From contig JASJEC010000032.1 of the NCBI GenBank assembly GCA_030064845.1, positions 1-59,696 of the forward strand: a DNA stretch of 59,696 nt, read 5' to 3'. Every line of letters begins with the position of its first letter. Position 1 is the stretch's first letter. This DNA comes from Kiloniellales bacterium. Lineage in GTDB: Bacteria; Pseudomonadota; Alphaproteobacteria; Kiloniellales; JAKSDN01. This document shows positions 8,126 through 16,053 of the stretch, piece by piece. Made by a program: the position numbers and the translations under genes. The notes below the pieces were generated by a model. It searched no databases and was not told the origin of the DNA. It saw only the letters and a program-made list of their open reading frames with translations.

Positions 8126-8919
8126 GACGGCTGCCCGGCGGTGAGCCTGGCGAAGGCCTGGCGGATATCGGCGGCGCCAGCCCGGGCGACCAGCTCGCTG
8201 ACCGGGCCCTGGTCGACGACCTTGCCGCGATGCAGGACGATCACGCCGTCGTCCGCCGCCACCTCGTCGATCAGGTGGGTCGCCCAGAGCAGGCCCAGGC
8301 CCTCCTCCCGCACCAGACGGCGGACATGATCGATGATGCCCTGGCGGCTGCCGATGTCGAGACCCACTGTCGGCTCGTCGAGCAGCAGCAGCCGGGGCCG
8401 GTGCAGGAGAGCGCGGGCAATCTCGACCCGGCGCAACTGCCCGCCGGAAAGCTCCCTGACCTTGTCCGCGGCCCGCTCCAGCAGCCCCAGGCGCTCCAGT
8501 TCACGGGTCGCCCGGGCACGCGCCTCGGCGCGCGCCATGCCGTGAAGCGCCCCGTGATAGAGCAGGTTCTGCATAACGGTCAGGTCGAGGTCCAGAGTGC
8601 GTTGCTGGAACACCACGCCGATGCGCGCCAGCGCCTCACACGGGCTTTGCCGGAGCTCGCGGCCGAACACGCGGATCGAGCCGTTCCGATTGTCGTAGAG
8701 CCGGGTCGCCAGCGAGAAGAGCGTCGTCTTGCCCGCTCCGTTCTGACCCAGCAGAACCGTGAAGACGCCGCGGGGAATGGTGAAAGAGACCTGGTCGAGC
8801 GCCCGAAAGGTGCCGAAGTCGTGGCTCAGGTCAGCGACGCGGAGGGCCGCCGCGCCGGGATCCTCTCCCGCGGGTGTGTCGGTGCTCTGGGCGGCCTTCT
8901 GATTCATCGGAACGGACAA
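8122..8919 (-). CDS. ABC transporter ATP-binding protein, partner of the ABC-2 permease
   Basis: ATPase of 265 residues with Walker A GQNGAGKTT, Q-loop VVFQQRTLDLDLTV, signature LSGGQLRRVE, Walker B LLLLDEPT and H-loop WATHLIDE. The Q-loop variant and the overall sequence resemble the ATP-binding subunit of the PQQ-dependent alcohol dehydrogenase system. It is first in a two-gene operon with the permease. Starts at 8919 and 8907 are both possible. A CtrA-type box lies about 140 bp upstream and could act on this promoter too. Confidence 0.88.
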   Translation of the reverse strand: MSVPMNQKAAQSTDTPAGEDPGAAALRVADLSHDFGTFRALDQVSFTIPRGVFTVLLGQNGAGKTTLFSLATRLYDNRNGSIRVFGRELRQSPCEALARIGVVFQQRTLDLDLTVMQNLLYHGALHGMARAEARARATRELERLGLLERAADKVRELSGGQLRRVEIARALLHRPRLLLLDEPTVGLDIGSRQGIIDHVRRLVREEGLGLLWATHLIDEVAADDGVIVLHRGKVVDQGPVSELVARAGAADIRQAFARLTAGQPS

Positions 8920-9054
8920 GCGGCTTCAGCGATCGCAGCGCCACAATAATGGCGGCACCGCCCGGCCACCATAATTCTCTGGCGCGGCCGCCCAACCGAC
9001 GCCTCCTGCGGCTTTCCGCTTCGGTCAAATTTTCGGCAAATTTTTTGTTTTCCG

Positions 9055-9069
9055 TTAACGCTTCATTAA
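9055..9069. promoter_or_regulatory. Perfect CtrA-type box TTAA-N7-TTAA
   Basis: TTAA at 9055-9058 and TTAA at 9066-9069 are separated by exactly seven bases, and the second half continues as TTAACCAT, which matches the extended CtrA half-site. CtrA is the master cell-cycle regulator of alphaproteobacteria. The box sits about 35 bp ahead of a candidate small RNA and on the upstream side of the ABC transporter operon. Confidence 0.6.
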
Positions 9070-9091
9070 CCATGGCCGCTCTACGGTGACG

Positions 9092-9170
9092 TCATGCCCT
9101 TCTAGGGCCTCCTCCCTGTTCAACTTGTCCCCGTTGCCAGCAAGCTGTGCAACGGGGATTTTCTTTTTCC
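9092..9170 (+). ncRNA. Candidate small RNA with anti-Shine-Dalgarno motif
   Basis: The interval has the architecture of a small RNA: a CtrA-type box upstream, a short hairpin (GCCC/GGGC, about 9096-9108), then the nine-base motif CCTCCTCCC (9108-9116), complementary to the 16S-binding Shine-Dalgarno sequence, and a textbook intrinsic terminator. CCUCCUCCC marks known alphaproteobacterial sRNAs such as the CcsR/cuckoo and alpha-r14 families. No protein-coding frame fits. The 5' end is an estimate from the position of the CtrA box; the 3' end is the T-tract. Confidence 0.6.
9129..9170 (+). terminator. Rho-independent terminator of the candidate small RNA
   Basis: An exact 8-bp stem, CCCCGTTG (9129-9136) and CAACGGGG (9150-9157), is followed at once by ATTTTCTTTTT. 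The T-tract lies on the plus strand. No plus-strand protein gene ends upstream, so the signal implies a short independent transcript. Confidence 0.85.
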
Positions 9171-9653
9171 GGACCCCGAATTCATGGGGGCTCGACTATC
9201 GGATTCCGGCAGTCGACTGGTGCAGGTCCGAAGCGGGTCTTCTTGCGCGCCCGGGCTACTGCAATCTGTCATAGGTTTTTAGCTGAGCGTTTGCGACTTT
9301 CACTACATGCGCATTAGCATCACAGAAAAACTCAAGAACAAAATTGCAATATCAAAGTAATTACCTTGTCTTATCTGAAATCTAAACTTATACGATACAT
9401 GATGATGATATATCGATAGAAAACAATACGTTACATGGTTGAATTAGAACCCACCGCCCCGGATAACCCTGCCGGAGCCAATATTTCTGGGTGATAATGC
9501 GGACAGCAAGGAACATGACTAGGGACAAGATAGACAGAGTATAGGGCGGTGATTTCTGCGGAATACAGTAAGTCTTTCTTAACTGAATGGACTTACACGG
9601 ACTAGACGGCATCACATGGTGCCAGAGCCTAGCCACGACGTGAGGATTGATTA
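9171..9653. other. Long, comparatively A/T-rich intergenic region upstream of the H1-like gene
   Basis: No convincing coding frame is seen in these 480 bp. The part 9290-9430 is strongly A/T-rich. A weak promoter-like pair, TTGAAT and GATAAC with a 17-bp spacer around 9439-9467, points toward the H1-like gene and would leave a leader of about 180 nt. A ribosome site GAGGA sits at 9641-9645. Confidence 0.4.
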
Positions 9654-10688
9654 ATGGCTACCACCAAGAAGTCCAGCGCCAAGAGGCGCCCGGTCAAGAA
9701 GGCCGGTGCCAAGAGGCCTGGTACCAGAAAGGTCGCCGCCAAGAAGACGACGGCCCGCAAGACGACCGCTCGCAAGACGACGGCTCGCAAGCCGGCGGCC
9801 AAGCGGACTGTTGCGAGGAAGTCCACGGCTCGCAAGACGACGGCCCGTAAGTCCACGGCCCGGAAGCCTGCAGCCCGTAAGACGACTGCTCGGAAGACGA
9901 CGGCTCGAAAGACGGCGGTCCGCAAGACGGCGGCCCGTAAGTCCACCGCTCGGAAGACGGCGGTCCGCAAGACTGCGGCCCGCAAGTCTACCGCTCGGAA
10001 GACGACCGCTCGGAAGTCGCCGGCTCGGAAGACGACCGCTCGGAAGACGACCGCCCGGAAGTCGCCGGCCCGGAAGACGACCGCCCGGAAGTCGACCGCT
10101 CGGAAGACGACCGCCCGGAAGTCCACCGCTCGGAAGACGGCCCGGAAGTCGACCGCTCGGAAGACGACCGCCCGGAAGTCCACCGCTCGGAAGTCGCCGG
10201 CTCGGAAGACGGCCCGGAAGTCGACCGCTCGGAAGACGACCGCCCGGAAGTCCACCGCTCGGAAGTCCACCGCTCGGAAGTCGCCGGCCCGGAAGACGGC
10301 CCGGAAGTCGACCGCTCGGAAGACGACCGCTCGGAAGTCGCCGGCCCGCAAGTCGACCGCTCGGAAGACGACCGCTCGGAAGACGACCGCCCGGAAGACT
10401 GCGGCCCGCAAGCCCGCGGCCCGCAAGACCACGGCTCGGAAATCCACCGCCCGCAAGCCCGCGGCCAAGAAGGTTACCGCCCGCAAGTCGACGGCCCGCA
10501 AGCCGATGGCGAAGAAGGCGGCTGCCAGGAAGCCGATGGCTAAAAAGGCGCCGGCCAAGAAGCCAATGGCCAAGAAAGCGGTGGCCAAGAAGCCCATGGC
10601 CAAGCCGGCGAGCAAGCCGGTCGCCAAGGTGGAAGGCAATCAGGCGCCGATCCTACCCTGGCGCATTGGTGACGTGCAGATGCACTAA
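9654..10688 (+). CDS. Histone H1-like, Lys/Arg/Ala-rich repeat protein
   Basis: A 344-residue, extremely basic protein with almost no hydrophobic residues. After MATTKKSSAKRRPVKKAGAK it consists of about 50 near-identical pentapeptides TARKT, TARKS, SPARK or PAARK, then PMAKK repeats, and ends in a non-repeat tail, ILPWRIGDVQMH. This resembles the C-terminal tail of eukaryotic linker histone and bacterial H1-like proteins (AlgP/HctB type), which bind and condense DNA without a fixed fold. The start has ribosome site GAGGA eight bases upstream and a terminator follows. Both other plus frames and one minus frame are also open because of the repeat, but only this frame has the sensible composition. 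Confidence 0.85.
   Translation: MATTKKSSAKRRPVKKAGAKRPGTRKVAAKKTTARKTTARKTTARKPAAKRTVARKSTARKTTARKSTARKPAARKTTARKTTARKTAVRKTAARKSTARKTAVRKTAARKSTARKTTARKSPARKTTARKTTARKSPARKTTARKSTARKTTARKSTARKTARKSTARKTTARKSTARKSPARKTARKSTARKTTARKSTARKSTARKSPARKTARKSTARKTTARKSPARKSTARKTTARKTTARKTAARKPAARKTTARKSTARKPAAKKVTARKSTARKPMAKKAAARKPMAKKAPAKKPMAKKAVAKKPMAKPASKPVAKVEGNQAPILPWRIGDVQMH
9743..10500 (+). repeat. 15-bp tandem repeat coding for TARKT/TARKS pentapeptides
   Basis: Units of the type CGGAAGACGACCGCT, varying mainly at third positions and at the Thr/Ser/Pro codon, are repeated about fifty times with higher-order blocks (for example the near-copies around 10090-10160 and 10160-10300). Because the unit is a multiple of three, slippage changes protein length without breaking the frame. 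Confidence 0.85.
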
Positions 10689-10748
10689 GCGTCTTGCTGC
10701 GCGGTTCGCCCTAACAGCGGACCTCGAGGCAAAGCCACCAAGGCAGCG

Positions 10749-10777
10749 AAACCCGGCACGAGCTTCGTGCCGGGTTT
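10749..10777 (+). terminator. Terminator hairpin after the H1-like gene
   Basis: An exact 13-bp inverted repeat (AAACCCGGCACGA at 10749-10761 and TCGTGCCGGGTTT at 10765-10777) with a 3-nt loop lies 60 bp after the stop codon. The stem itself ends in TTT on the plus strand and AAA pairs lie on the other side, so it could work in both directions. Confidence 0.8.
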
Positions 10778-10817
10778 CTCATTTGAGGCGATAGAATGGG
10801 CGCGCCCAAGTCAGACC

Positions 10818-10849
10818 AAAAAAATACCCCGCCTCGTGCGGGCGGGGTA
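10818..10849 (-). terminator. Rho-independent terminator for the bactofilin gene
   Basis: A 9-bp inverted repeat (TACCCCGCC at 10825-10833 and GGCGGGGTA at 10841-10849) is flanked on the left by seven A residues (10818-10824), which read as a T-tract on the minus strand. It lies 85 bp downstream of the leftward bactofilin gene. Confidence 0.85.
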
Positions 10850-10933
10850 GTTCGAAGAGAGGCACATGCATCATCCGATAGTCTGGAATGAATAGCACAA
10901 AAGTGATCTTACATTTCGCCTACTAACTTTATG

Positions 10934-11323
10934 TTAAAGTGTCGAAAGGCGGGTCACCTGCCCCTCCAGGAAGGCGCCGGCTTCGATCTCCAGGATGTCC
11001 TGGGCGATATCGCCAGTGACCTTCGCCGTGCTCGTCAGAACGACCTTGGTGGCCTTGACCTCGCCCGAAAAGGCGCCGCAAATGCGCACCGTTTCCGCGG
11101 ATATGGCGCTGTTGATCACGGGTTGAGGTCCCAGAGTCAGGGTTCGACAACAGATCTTGCCGTCTACGCGGCCATCGATACGGATGTCGCCAGTGCTCAC
11201 CAGATCACCGGTGATCACCAGGTCGGGGCCGATGACCGAGTGCTGGATCGGCTTCCTCGCCTCCGCGGCCGCGCTCGTAGCGGCGACCTCTCGTTGCTGA
11301 GCCTCTCGGCTGGTCTGGAACAC
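10934..11323 (-). CDS. Bactofilin family polymer-forming cytoskeletal protein
   Basis: A protein of about 129 residues with the bactofilin (DUF583) beta-helix: SVIGPDLVITGDLVSTGDIRIDGRVDG, then short strand repeats through AKVTGDIAQDILEIEAGAFLEG. Bactofilins form membrane-associated, nucleotide-independent filaments used in cell shape, stalks or chromosome organisation. The frame is open to a TTG at 11413, but a GTG at 11323 has GAGGGGG six bases upstream and gives a normal short N-terminal tail. It is transcribed away from the peptidase-like gene and ends at a strong terminator. Confidence 0.88.
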   Translation of the reverse strand: MFQTSREAQQREVAATSAAAEARKPIQHSVIGPDLVITGDLVSTGDIRIDGRVDGKICCRTLTLGPQPVINSAISAETVRICGAFSGEVKATKVVLTSTAKVTGDIAQDILEIEAGAFLEGQVTRLSTL

Positions 11324-11432
11324 CGGGCACCCCCTCGCGACGCATGTCTTGATGAAGAAATCTAGTGCCTTCGGATTAACAACATTTTGAAGGCGCCTCG
11401 CCGCGGCAGGCAAAGATTAAGGCCCGTCGCCT

Positions 11433-12563
11433 ATGCTCCGTCTCGTACCATCCTCGAGCGATCTCTCCGATTCGACAGGCATGCCAGAGAACAAGAGCGA
11501 ACCAGCAAGCAGTCACCGGCGCGGCTTGGGCCGCCGGCGTTATCTACCGCTGCTGCCGATCGCGGCGTCCCTCGTTTTCGGCTTCCTCTACGGACTGTCC
11601 CTTCCGGGCGCGACCAGCGCGAGCGTCGCGCCGGTGGATCGCGCCCAGGCGGTCTCACCCTTTGCCGGACTCGGTGCCGGACGGATCGAAAGACTGGTCT
11701 CCCTGGTCGACAAGGCCCGGGACACCTGCGACCAGGTCGGTCTGCTGCGTCGTGGCGCCGGGCAGAATGCTGAACTCGTTCGGCTGTTCCGGATCCTGTC
11801 GCACAGCGACTTGGCGAGGACATTGATCGCGCGGGCGGCGGAGCGGCGAGCGGTCGTCTGCATCGACGGGCAGACTACTCTTCTCGGCTATTACCGGTCG
11901 GGCATGCGTCTCATCGGCATTCGCGCCAATCTGAACGAAGGCGAGAAGATCGCATTCCTGGCTCACGAGCTCTCCCACGTGCCGCAGCACGGAAAGTTCT
12001 CCGATAACCGCTATTACCCGGCGTCGGACCTGATCCTGCTGAGACGGGTCCGCGAGGCGACGGCCGAGGCGGTCTCGACCTGGATCGCCTGGGAACTGCG
12101 CCAAGCGGGCTTTGACGAGCCCTGGCAGGAGAAGCGCAGCGATCACTTCTACGGCGACGTCGCCCGCGCCTTCGAGGCGGCCTGGTCGCGAGGCCAGGGA
12201 ACCAATCAGGGAACCGAGCGGCCGGTCCTCGCCGCCCGCGCCGCCTTCGATCAATGGTTCGCGGAGCCCGCGCGCCTCAATCTCTACGACCGCATGACGG
12301 TCGATCACCTGGAGAGGATCTCCGCCGACTCCATGGGCCTGGTGCCGGCCAGAAAGTGGCTGACCCACCGCTTCCTGCTCGATATCGGACACATCCGAGG
12401 ACGCAACTTTCTGGCCCGGGCCACCGGCCGCCGCCTGACCCACCCCTACTACGCGACCCGGATTTCAGAGGGCAACGCCGAGGATCTGAGACGCCTGCTG
12501 GAGCAAATCGGAGACGAAGAGGCTGGTCCGGCGTCGCCCGACAAGTCGGCGAAACCGCTTTAG
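11433..12563 (+). CDS. Membrane-anchored zincin-like protein (DUF6782-like) with HELSH motif
   Basis: A 376-residue protein with a basic N-terminus (RRGLGRRRYL), one membrane segment (LPIAASLVFGFLYGLSLPG, about residues 40-60) and a predicted periplasmic domain. The motif HELSH (His178 to His182) in AFLAHELSHVPQHGKF has the HExxH zinc-site pattern, and Glu in VREATAEAVSTW downstream could be a third ligand. It resembles domains called DUF6782 putative metallopeptidase; activity is not established. ATG 11433 or 11481 could be the start. The 3' end overlaps the convergent desaturase-family gene by 4 bp. Confidence 0.65.
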   Translation: MLRLVPSSSDLSDSTGMPENKSEPASSHRRGLGRRRYLPLLPIAASLVFGFLYGLSLPGATSASVAPVDRAQAVSPFAGLGAGRIERLVSLVDKARDTCDQVGLLRRGAGQNAELVRLFRILSHSDLARTLIARAAERRAVVCIDGQTTLLGYYRSGMRLIGIRANLNEGEKIAFLAHELSHVPQHGKFSDNRYYPASDLILLRRVREATAEAVSTWIAWELRQAGFDEPWQEKRSDHFYGDVARAFEAAWSRGQGTNQGTERPVLAARAAFDQWFAEPARLNLYDRMTVDHLERISADSMGLVPARKWLTHRFLLDIGHIRGRNFLARATGRRLTHPYYATRISEGNAEDLRRLLEQIGDEEAGPASPDKSAKPL

Positions 12564-13495
12564 GCGCGGCGGCTTTCTCCGGCGGCCGCCTCCCCGGCCG
12601 GGCCGAAGGAGTCCTGAGCCGCTTCATACCCGCTGGTGAAAGGGGCCGCCAATTGGGCTAGAAAGCTATTCGGAAGGCACTCGTCGGCGCCAATCTCTGT
12701 AGGCGGCCGCCGGTCCGGATTGAAGTAGGTGCCGAACACCAGATCCCAGACGATGAAGTTCTCTCCGAAATTCCTGTTGCCTTCCGAGGCGACCCGGGAA
12801 TGGTGCCAGCGGTGCAGGCGCGGCGTATTGAACAGGTAGTCGAGGGGCCCGGTGCGAAGGTCCACGTTGCAGTGGGTCAGGAGTCCGACGATGGCGGTAA
12901 CGCCGGTCACCCACATGAAGATCTCGGCCGGCGCGCCGACCAAGTAGAGGAGCGGTTGGCTGAGCACGAGGCTGACCAGCCCATCGACGAAGTGAAAACG
13001 GCCGGTATTGAAGAACCAGAGTCGGCGCACGCTGTGATGCACGACATGGAAGCGCCATAGGAACCTCTTTTCATGGGCCAGCCGGTGGGCCCAGTAGAGG
13101 CCGAAGTCGGCGACCAGTAGACCGAGTATTACCTGGGCGCAGAGCGGCCAATCGTTCGGCCACAGAAGGCTGCTGTCGGGCGCCGCAAGCTCGGCGAGCC
13201 CCAGGAGGCCCGCCGAAACGACGGCCATCTGCCCGCCGCCCTTGGTGAGAAGCGTGTGCCCGATGTCGAGGCTTAGCTGGCGGTCCGGGCGCCGCCAACT
13301 GGGCTCATAGGGCAAGAGACGCTCGAGGACGAGCAGAGCCAGCGCGAACCCGACATACAAGACGTTGAACCCGAGCCAGCCATAATCCTGCGTCACGATT
13401 CGATCGAGAGCCAGAACAGCCGCAACGAAGAGGAACGGCCAAAGAAGAAACCGAATTGCTTCTTTCATAAGGAGAATGACCCGGTTGATCGTCAC
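12560..13495 (-). CDS. Sterol desaturase / fatty acid hydroxylase family membrane protein
   Basis: A 311-residue multi-span membrane protein with the histidine motifs of the di-iron hydroxylase superfamily: HRLAHE, HVVHHSV and, near the end, HRWHHSR, plus HFVDG and HCNVD histidines. The family hydroxylates or desaturates sterols, fatty acids, carotenoids or ether lipids, and the substrate cannot be told here. I chose GTG 13495 because it overlaps the methyltransferase stop as GTGA; ATG 13468 is the alternative. The coupling suggests the two enzymes modify the same lipid-like molecule. Confidence 0.85.
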   Translation of the reverse strand: MTINRVILLMKEAIRFLLWPFLFVAAVLALDRIVTQDYGWLGFNVLYVGFALALLVLERLLPYEPSWRRPDRQLSLDIGHTLLTKGGGQMAVVSAGLLGLAELAAPDSSLLWPNDWPLCAQVILGLLVADFGLYWAHRLAHEKRFLWRFHVVHHSVRRLWFFNTGRFHFVDGLVSLVLSQPLLYLVGAPAEIFMWVTGVTAIVGLLTHCNVDLRTGPLDYLFNTPRLHRWHHSRVASEGNRNFGENFIVWDLVFGTYFNPDRRPPTEIGADECLPNSFLAQLAAPFTSGYEAAQDSFGPAGEAAAGESRRA

Positions 13496-14163
13496 GCATG
13501 GAGAGTGGCGGTGGCAGACGCTGCCCCTGGCGAGAACGCCGGGGATGAGGAGGACGGCCTCAGAACCAAGATCTTGGCGGCGTCGCCAAGGATGTCGCGC
13601 CGCTCCAAGACTTCCAGGCCCGCGTCCGCCAAATGAGGCTCCGTCTTGGCATCGAAACGCTGGTCAAAAAGGTAGAGCGACCATGGCTTTACCAGGGTCA
13701 TGATCAAGCGGGGCAGCAATCGGCGCGACATGGCATAGTCGAGCAACCGGATGGAGCCGCATGGCTTGCAGATGCGAGCAAGCTCCGTCAAGGCACAGAG
13801 TTGCTGATCCTCGCGCAGTATTCCGAACAACAGCGTCGCCACGATGCCGTCAAAGCAGCGGTCCGGAAAGGCCGTTCTCATCACATCCATCTCGAGAAAT
13901 TGTGCCGGCTTTCCGATCTTCTCGGACTCCAGACGAGCAAGCCTGAGCATTCGAGGACTCTTGTCGATCCCGACTACACGGCTGTCGGAGGGGTAAAAAG
14001 CTACGTTTCGGCCTGTACCCACTCCCGCGTCCAGGATGCGACCGGACAAGCCTTCAAAGAGCGAGGCCCTTTGACGTCGCCGCCAAGTCAACTCGTGTGG
14101 CGCATCCAGAAGATTGTAAAAGGGAGCAATTCTCTCGTAGGTCTTCTTTGTCACCGGTTTCAA
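13492..14163 (-). CDS. Class I SAM-dependent methyltransferase
   Basis: A 223-residue methyltransferase with the SAM-binding motif ILDAGVGTGRN near residue 45, VVGIDKSPRML for motif II and FDGIVATLLFGIL for motif IV. The opening YERIAPFYNLLDAPHELTWRRR resembles UbiE/PmtA-type methyltransferases acting on quinones or phospholipids. It is first in a two-gene operon with the sterol-desaturase-family gene (GTGA overlap), which favours a lipid substrate. The exact reaction is not determinable. Confidence 0.8.
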   Translation of the reverse strand: MKPVTKKTYERIAPFYNLLDAPHELTWRRRQRASLFEGLSGRILDAGVGTGRNVAFYPSDSRVVGIDKSPRMLRLARLESEKIGKPAQFLEMDVMRTAFPDRCFDGIVATLLFGILREDQQLCALTELARICKPCGSIRLLDYAMSRRLLPRLIMTLVKPWSLYLFDQRFDAKTEPHLADAGLEVLERRDILGDAAKILVLRPSSSSPAFSPGAASATATLHA

Positions 14164-14304
14164 TACTCAAATTCTCAGGCAAGTATCAAAGGCAGGAATT
14201 ATTTGATTGTCGATGAAAGACCGGCAGACCGTCAAGAGCCCACCTCGTCAGCTACACAGAGGCCGCGCCGACGGTACCGGACCCGGCTAGAGCAGTAAGT
14301 CCTC

Positions 14305-16053
14305 TCAGGTGATCAAGCCCGCGACTCTCAGGCCGTCGAGCAGGTTTTCCATATCGGCATGGTGCTGGAATGGTTCCTTTTTGGCGAAACGCTCCCATTC
14401 GATATCGGCTCCGACCGCGACAATCCGCCCGACCAGAGCCTCAGCCTCGCGCCTTTGACCCAATTTGCCGTAGCAGGCAGCCAGCCATATCGTGAGCCAC
14501 AGGGGCGGCGTCGCCACCCGTTCGATAATGTCCGCCGCCTCTCGATAGCGCCCTGCCGTGTACAAGGACTGCCCCAGATCTTCAAAGTACCAGTCTGGAT
14601 GGTAGGGATTGAGCCGCATCGCGTGCTCGAGCCAGGAGATGCCGTCCTCCGGGTTGCCCATGAAGGTCAAGAGCATGCCCATATGGGCCGCCCCGTCCGC
14701 ATCGTTCGGGTTGAGGTTTACACCACGTTCATGGTGATGGAGTGCTTGACCGAAGTTTCGCCGATAAAGCTGCACTCGGCCGTAAATCATGTGACAGCGG
14801 CTTTCTTCCTCATCAAGTTCAATCGCTTTTTTCGCGTGTTCATCTGCGCGCTCGTCCAAGGGATCCAGACTGACCTCCCAAAACCACTGGTACATGCAGG
14901 TCGAGGCAAGATGCGCGTAGGCCAGCGCGTACTCCGGGTCGAGCTCGATCGCCTTCGCGAAGAGCGCCGCAGCCTGCGCGTTGTCCTCTTGCGTCAGCCG
15001 GTTGAAGTGATCCAAACCTTGCAGCAGGTAATCGTAGGCCGCCAAGACCTCCGTCGGCTTACGTTTCGCCCGCTGCAGAACGTCTGATTCGACGCGCCCG
15101 ACCAAGGTGGCGACAATGGTCCGCGTGACCTCGTCCTGGACCGCGAAGATGTCCTCCATGTCTCGGTCGTAGCGCTCCGCCCAGAGGTGGGTGCCGGTCT
15201 GCGCGTCGACCAGCTGGACCGTAATGCGGACACGGTTCACGGCGCGCCGGATACTGCCCTCCATAATGTATTGGACGCCCAGATCGCGGCCGATCTCGCG
15301 AACGTTGACCGGCTTGTTCTGAAACGCGAAGGACGAGTTCCGTGCGATCACGAAGAGCGACTTGAAGCGCGAAAGTTCCGTAATCAGGTCGTTGGTGATG
15401 CCATCCGAGAAGTAGTTCCACTCCGCACCGCCGCTCATGTTGATGAAGGGCAGAAGTGCGATCGAGGGCTTCGACGGGAGACTGCGCGCAGGGCGGCGGC
15501 CCTCGGGGCCTCCCGCCGTCGCCTGATCCAGAGTCACGCGATAGACACCGATCGGCTCCAGGATGTTCTTGACCTGGTGACTGCCGAGGCTCTCGAACCC
15601 GAGGTCCAGCCGGTTTCTCACGCTCTCGAAGGCCGCCGATGTCAGGCAGATGTTGCCCGGCTCGACGAGTTGTTCGATCCGAAAGGCGATGTTGACGTCG
15701 TCACCGTAGATATCGTCGGACTCGACGATGATTTCGCCGACATTGATCCCGATCCGGTAATCCAGGCCCGGATCCTCGTCTTGCGCGTCCCTCCGGCGGG
15801 TCTTCTGGGACTGGATGTGGACGGCGCACTCGACGGCATCGACGACACTCGAGAATTCGACCAGAAAGCCGTCACCGGTCTTCTTGATCAGCCGGCCACG
15901 GAAACGACCGATCGCCGGCTCGAACAACTCGCTGTAATCACGCTTGAAGTGATTGTGGCTGGCGAGTTCGTCCTCCACGATGTGGCGGGTATAGCCTGCC
16001 GCATCGGCAACAAAGATCGCAGCGAGCCTGCGGACAACGTCGTGAGTTGTCAT
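14305..16053 (-). CDS. Class III adenylate/guanylate cyclase with TolB-like and TPR regions
   Basis: A 582-residue soluble protein. Residues 8-150 form a class III cyclase domain: FVADAAGYTR with metal Asp17, KKTGDGFLVEF with Asp61, and DIYGDDVNIAFRIE with Asn121 and Arg125, so the catalytic set looks intact. Residues 190-320 match the TolB-like/FlgO-like segment common in rhizobial cyclases (IALLPFINMSGG, EGSIRRAVNRVRITVQLVDAQTG), and 340-560 hold TPRs. It makes cAMP or cGMP, and the Crp/Fnr regulator gene lies 400 bp upstream in the same direction, so it could be functionally linked. Confidence 0.88.
   Translation of the reverse strand: MTTHDVVRRLAAIFVADAAGYTRHIVEDELASHNHFKRDYSELFEPAIGRFRGRLIKKTGDGFLVEFSSVVDAVECAVHIQSQKTRRRDAQDEDPGLDYRIGINVGEIIVESDDIYGDDVNIAFRIEQLVEPGNICLTSAAFESVRNRLDLGFESLGSHQVKNILEPIGVYRVTLDQATAGGPEGRRPARSLPSKPSIALLPFINMSGGAEWNYFSDGITNDLITELSRFKSLFVIARNSSFAFQNKPVNVREIGRDLGVQYIMEGSIRRAVNRVRITVQLVDAQTGTHLWAERYDRDMEDIFAVQDEVTRTIVATLVGRVESDVLQRAKRKPTEVLAAYDYLLQGLDHFNRLTQEDNAQAAALFAKAIELDPEYALAYAHLASTCMYQWFWEVSLDPLDERADEHAKKAIELDEEESRCHMIYGRVQLYRRNFGQALHHHERGVNLNPNDADGAAHMGMLLTFMGNPEDGISWLEHAMRLNPYHPDWYFEDLGQSLYTAGRYREAADIIERVATPPLWLTIWLAACYGKLGQRREAEALVGRIVAVGADIEWERFAKKEPFQHHADMENLLDGLRVAGLIT

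Noticed and set aside
9743-10500. Regular repeats considered as a CRISPR array
   Set aside because: Units are contiguous 15-mers without spacers, in frame, and code for pentapeptides; no cas genes.
9629-10639. Long minus-strand open frame (336 codons) across the H1-like gene
   Set aside because: It encodes an unnatural FRAVDFRAV-type repeat that is the shadow of the 15-bp tandem repeat; it has no ribosome site, whereas the plus frame has one and a terminator.
9706-10794. Second plus-strand open frame of 362 codons over the same repeat
   Set aside because: Pro/Arg/Leu/Ser-rich shadow frame produced by the repeat; it starts inside the real gene and runs past its terminator.
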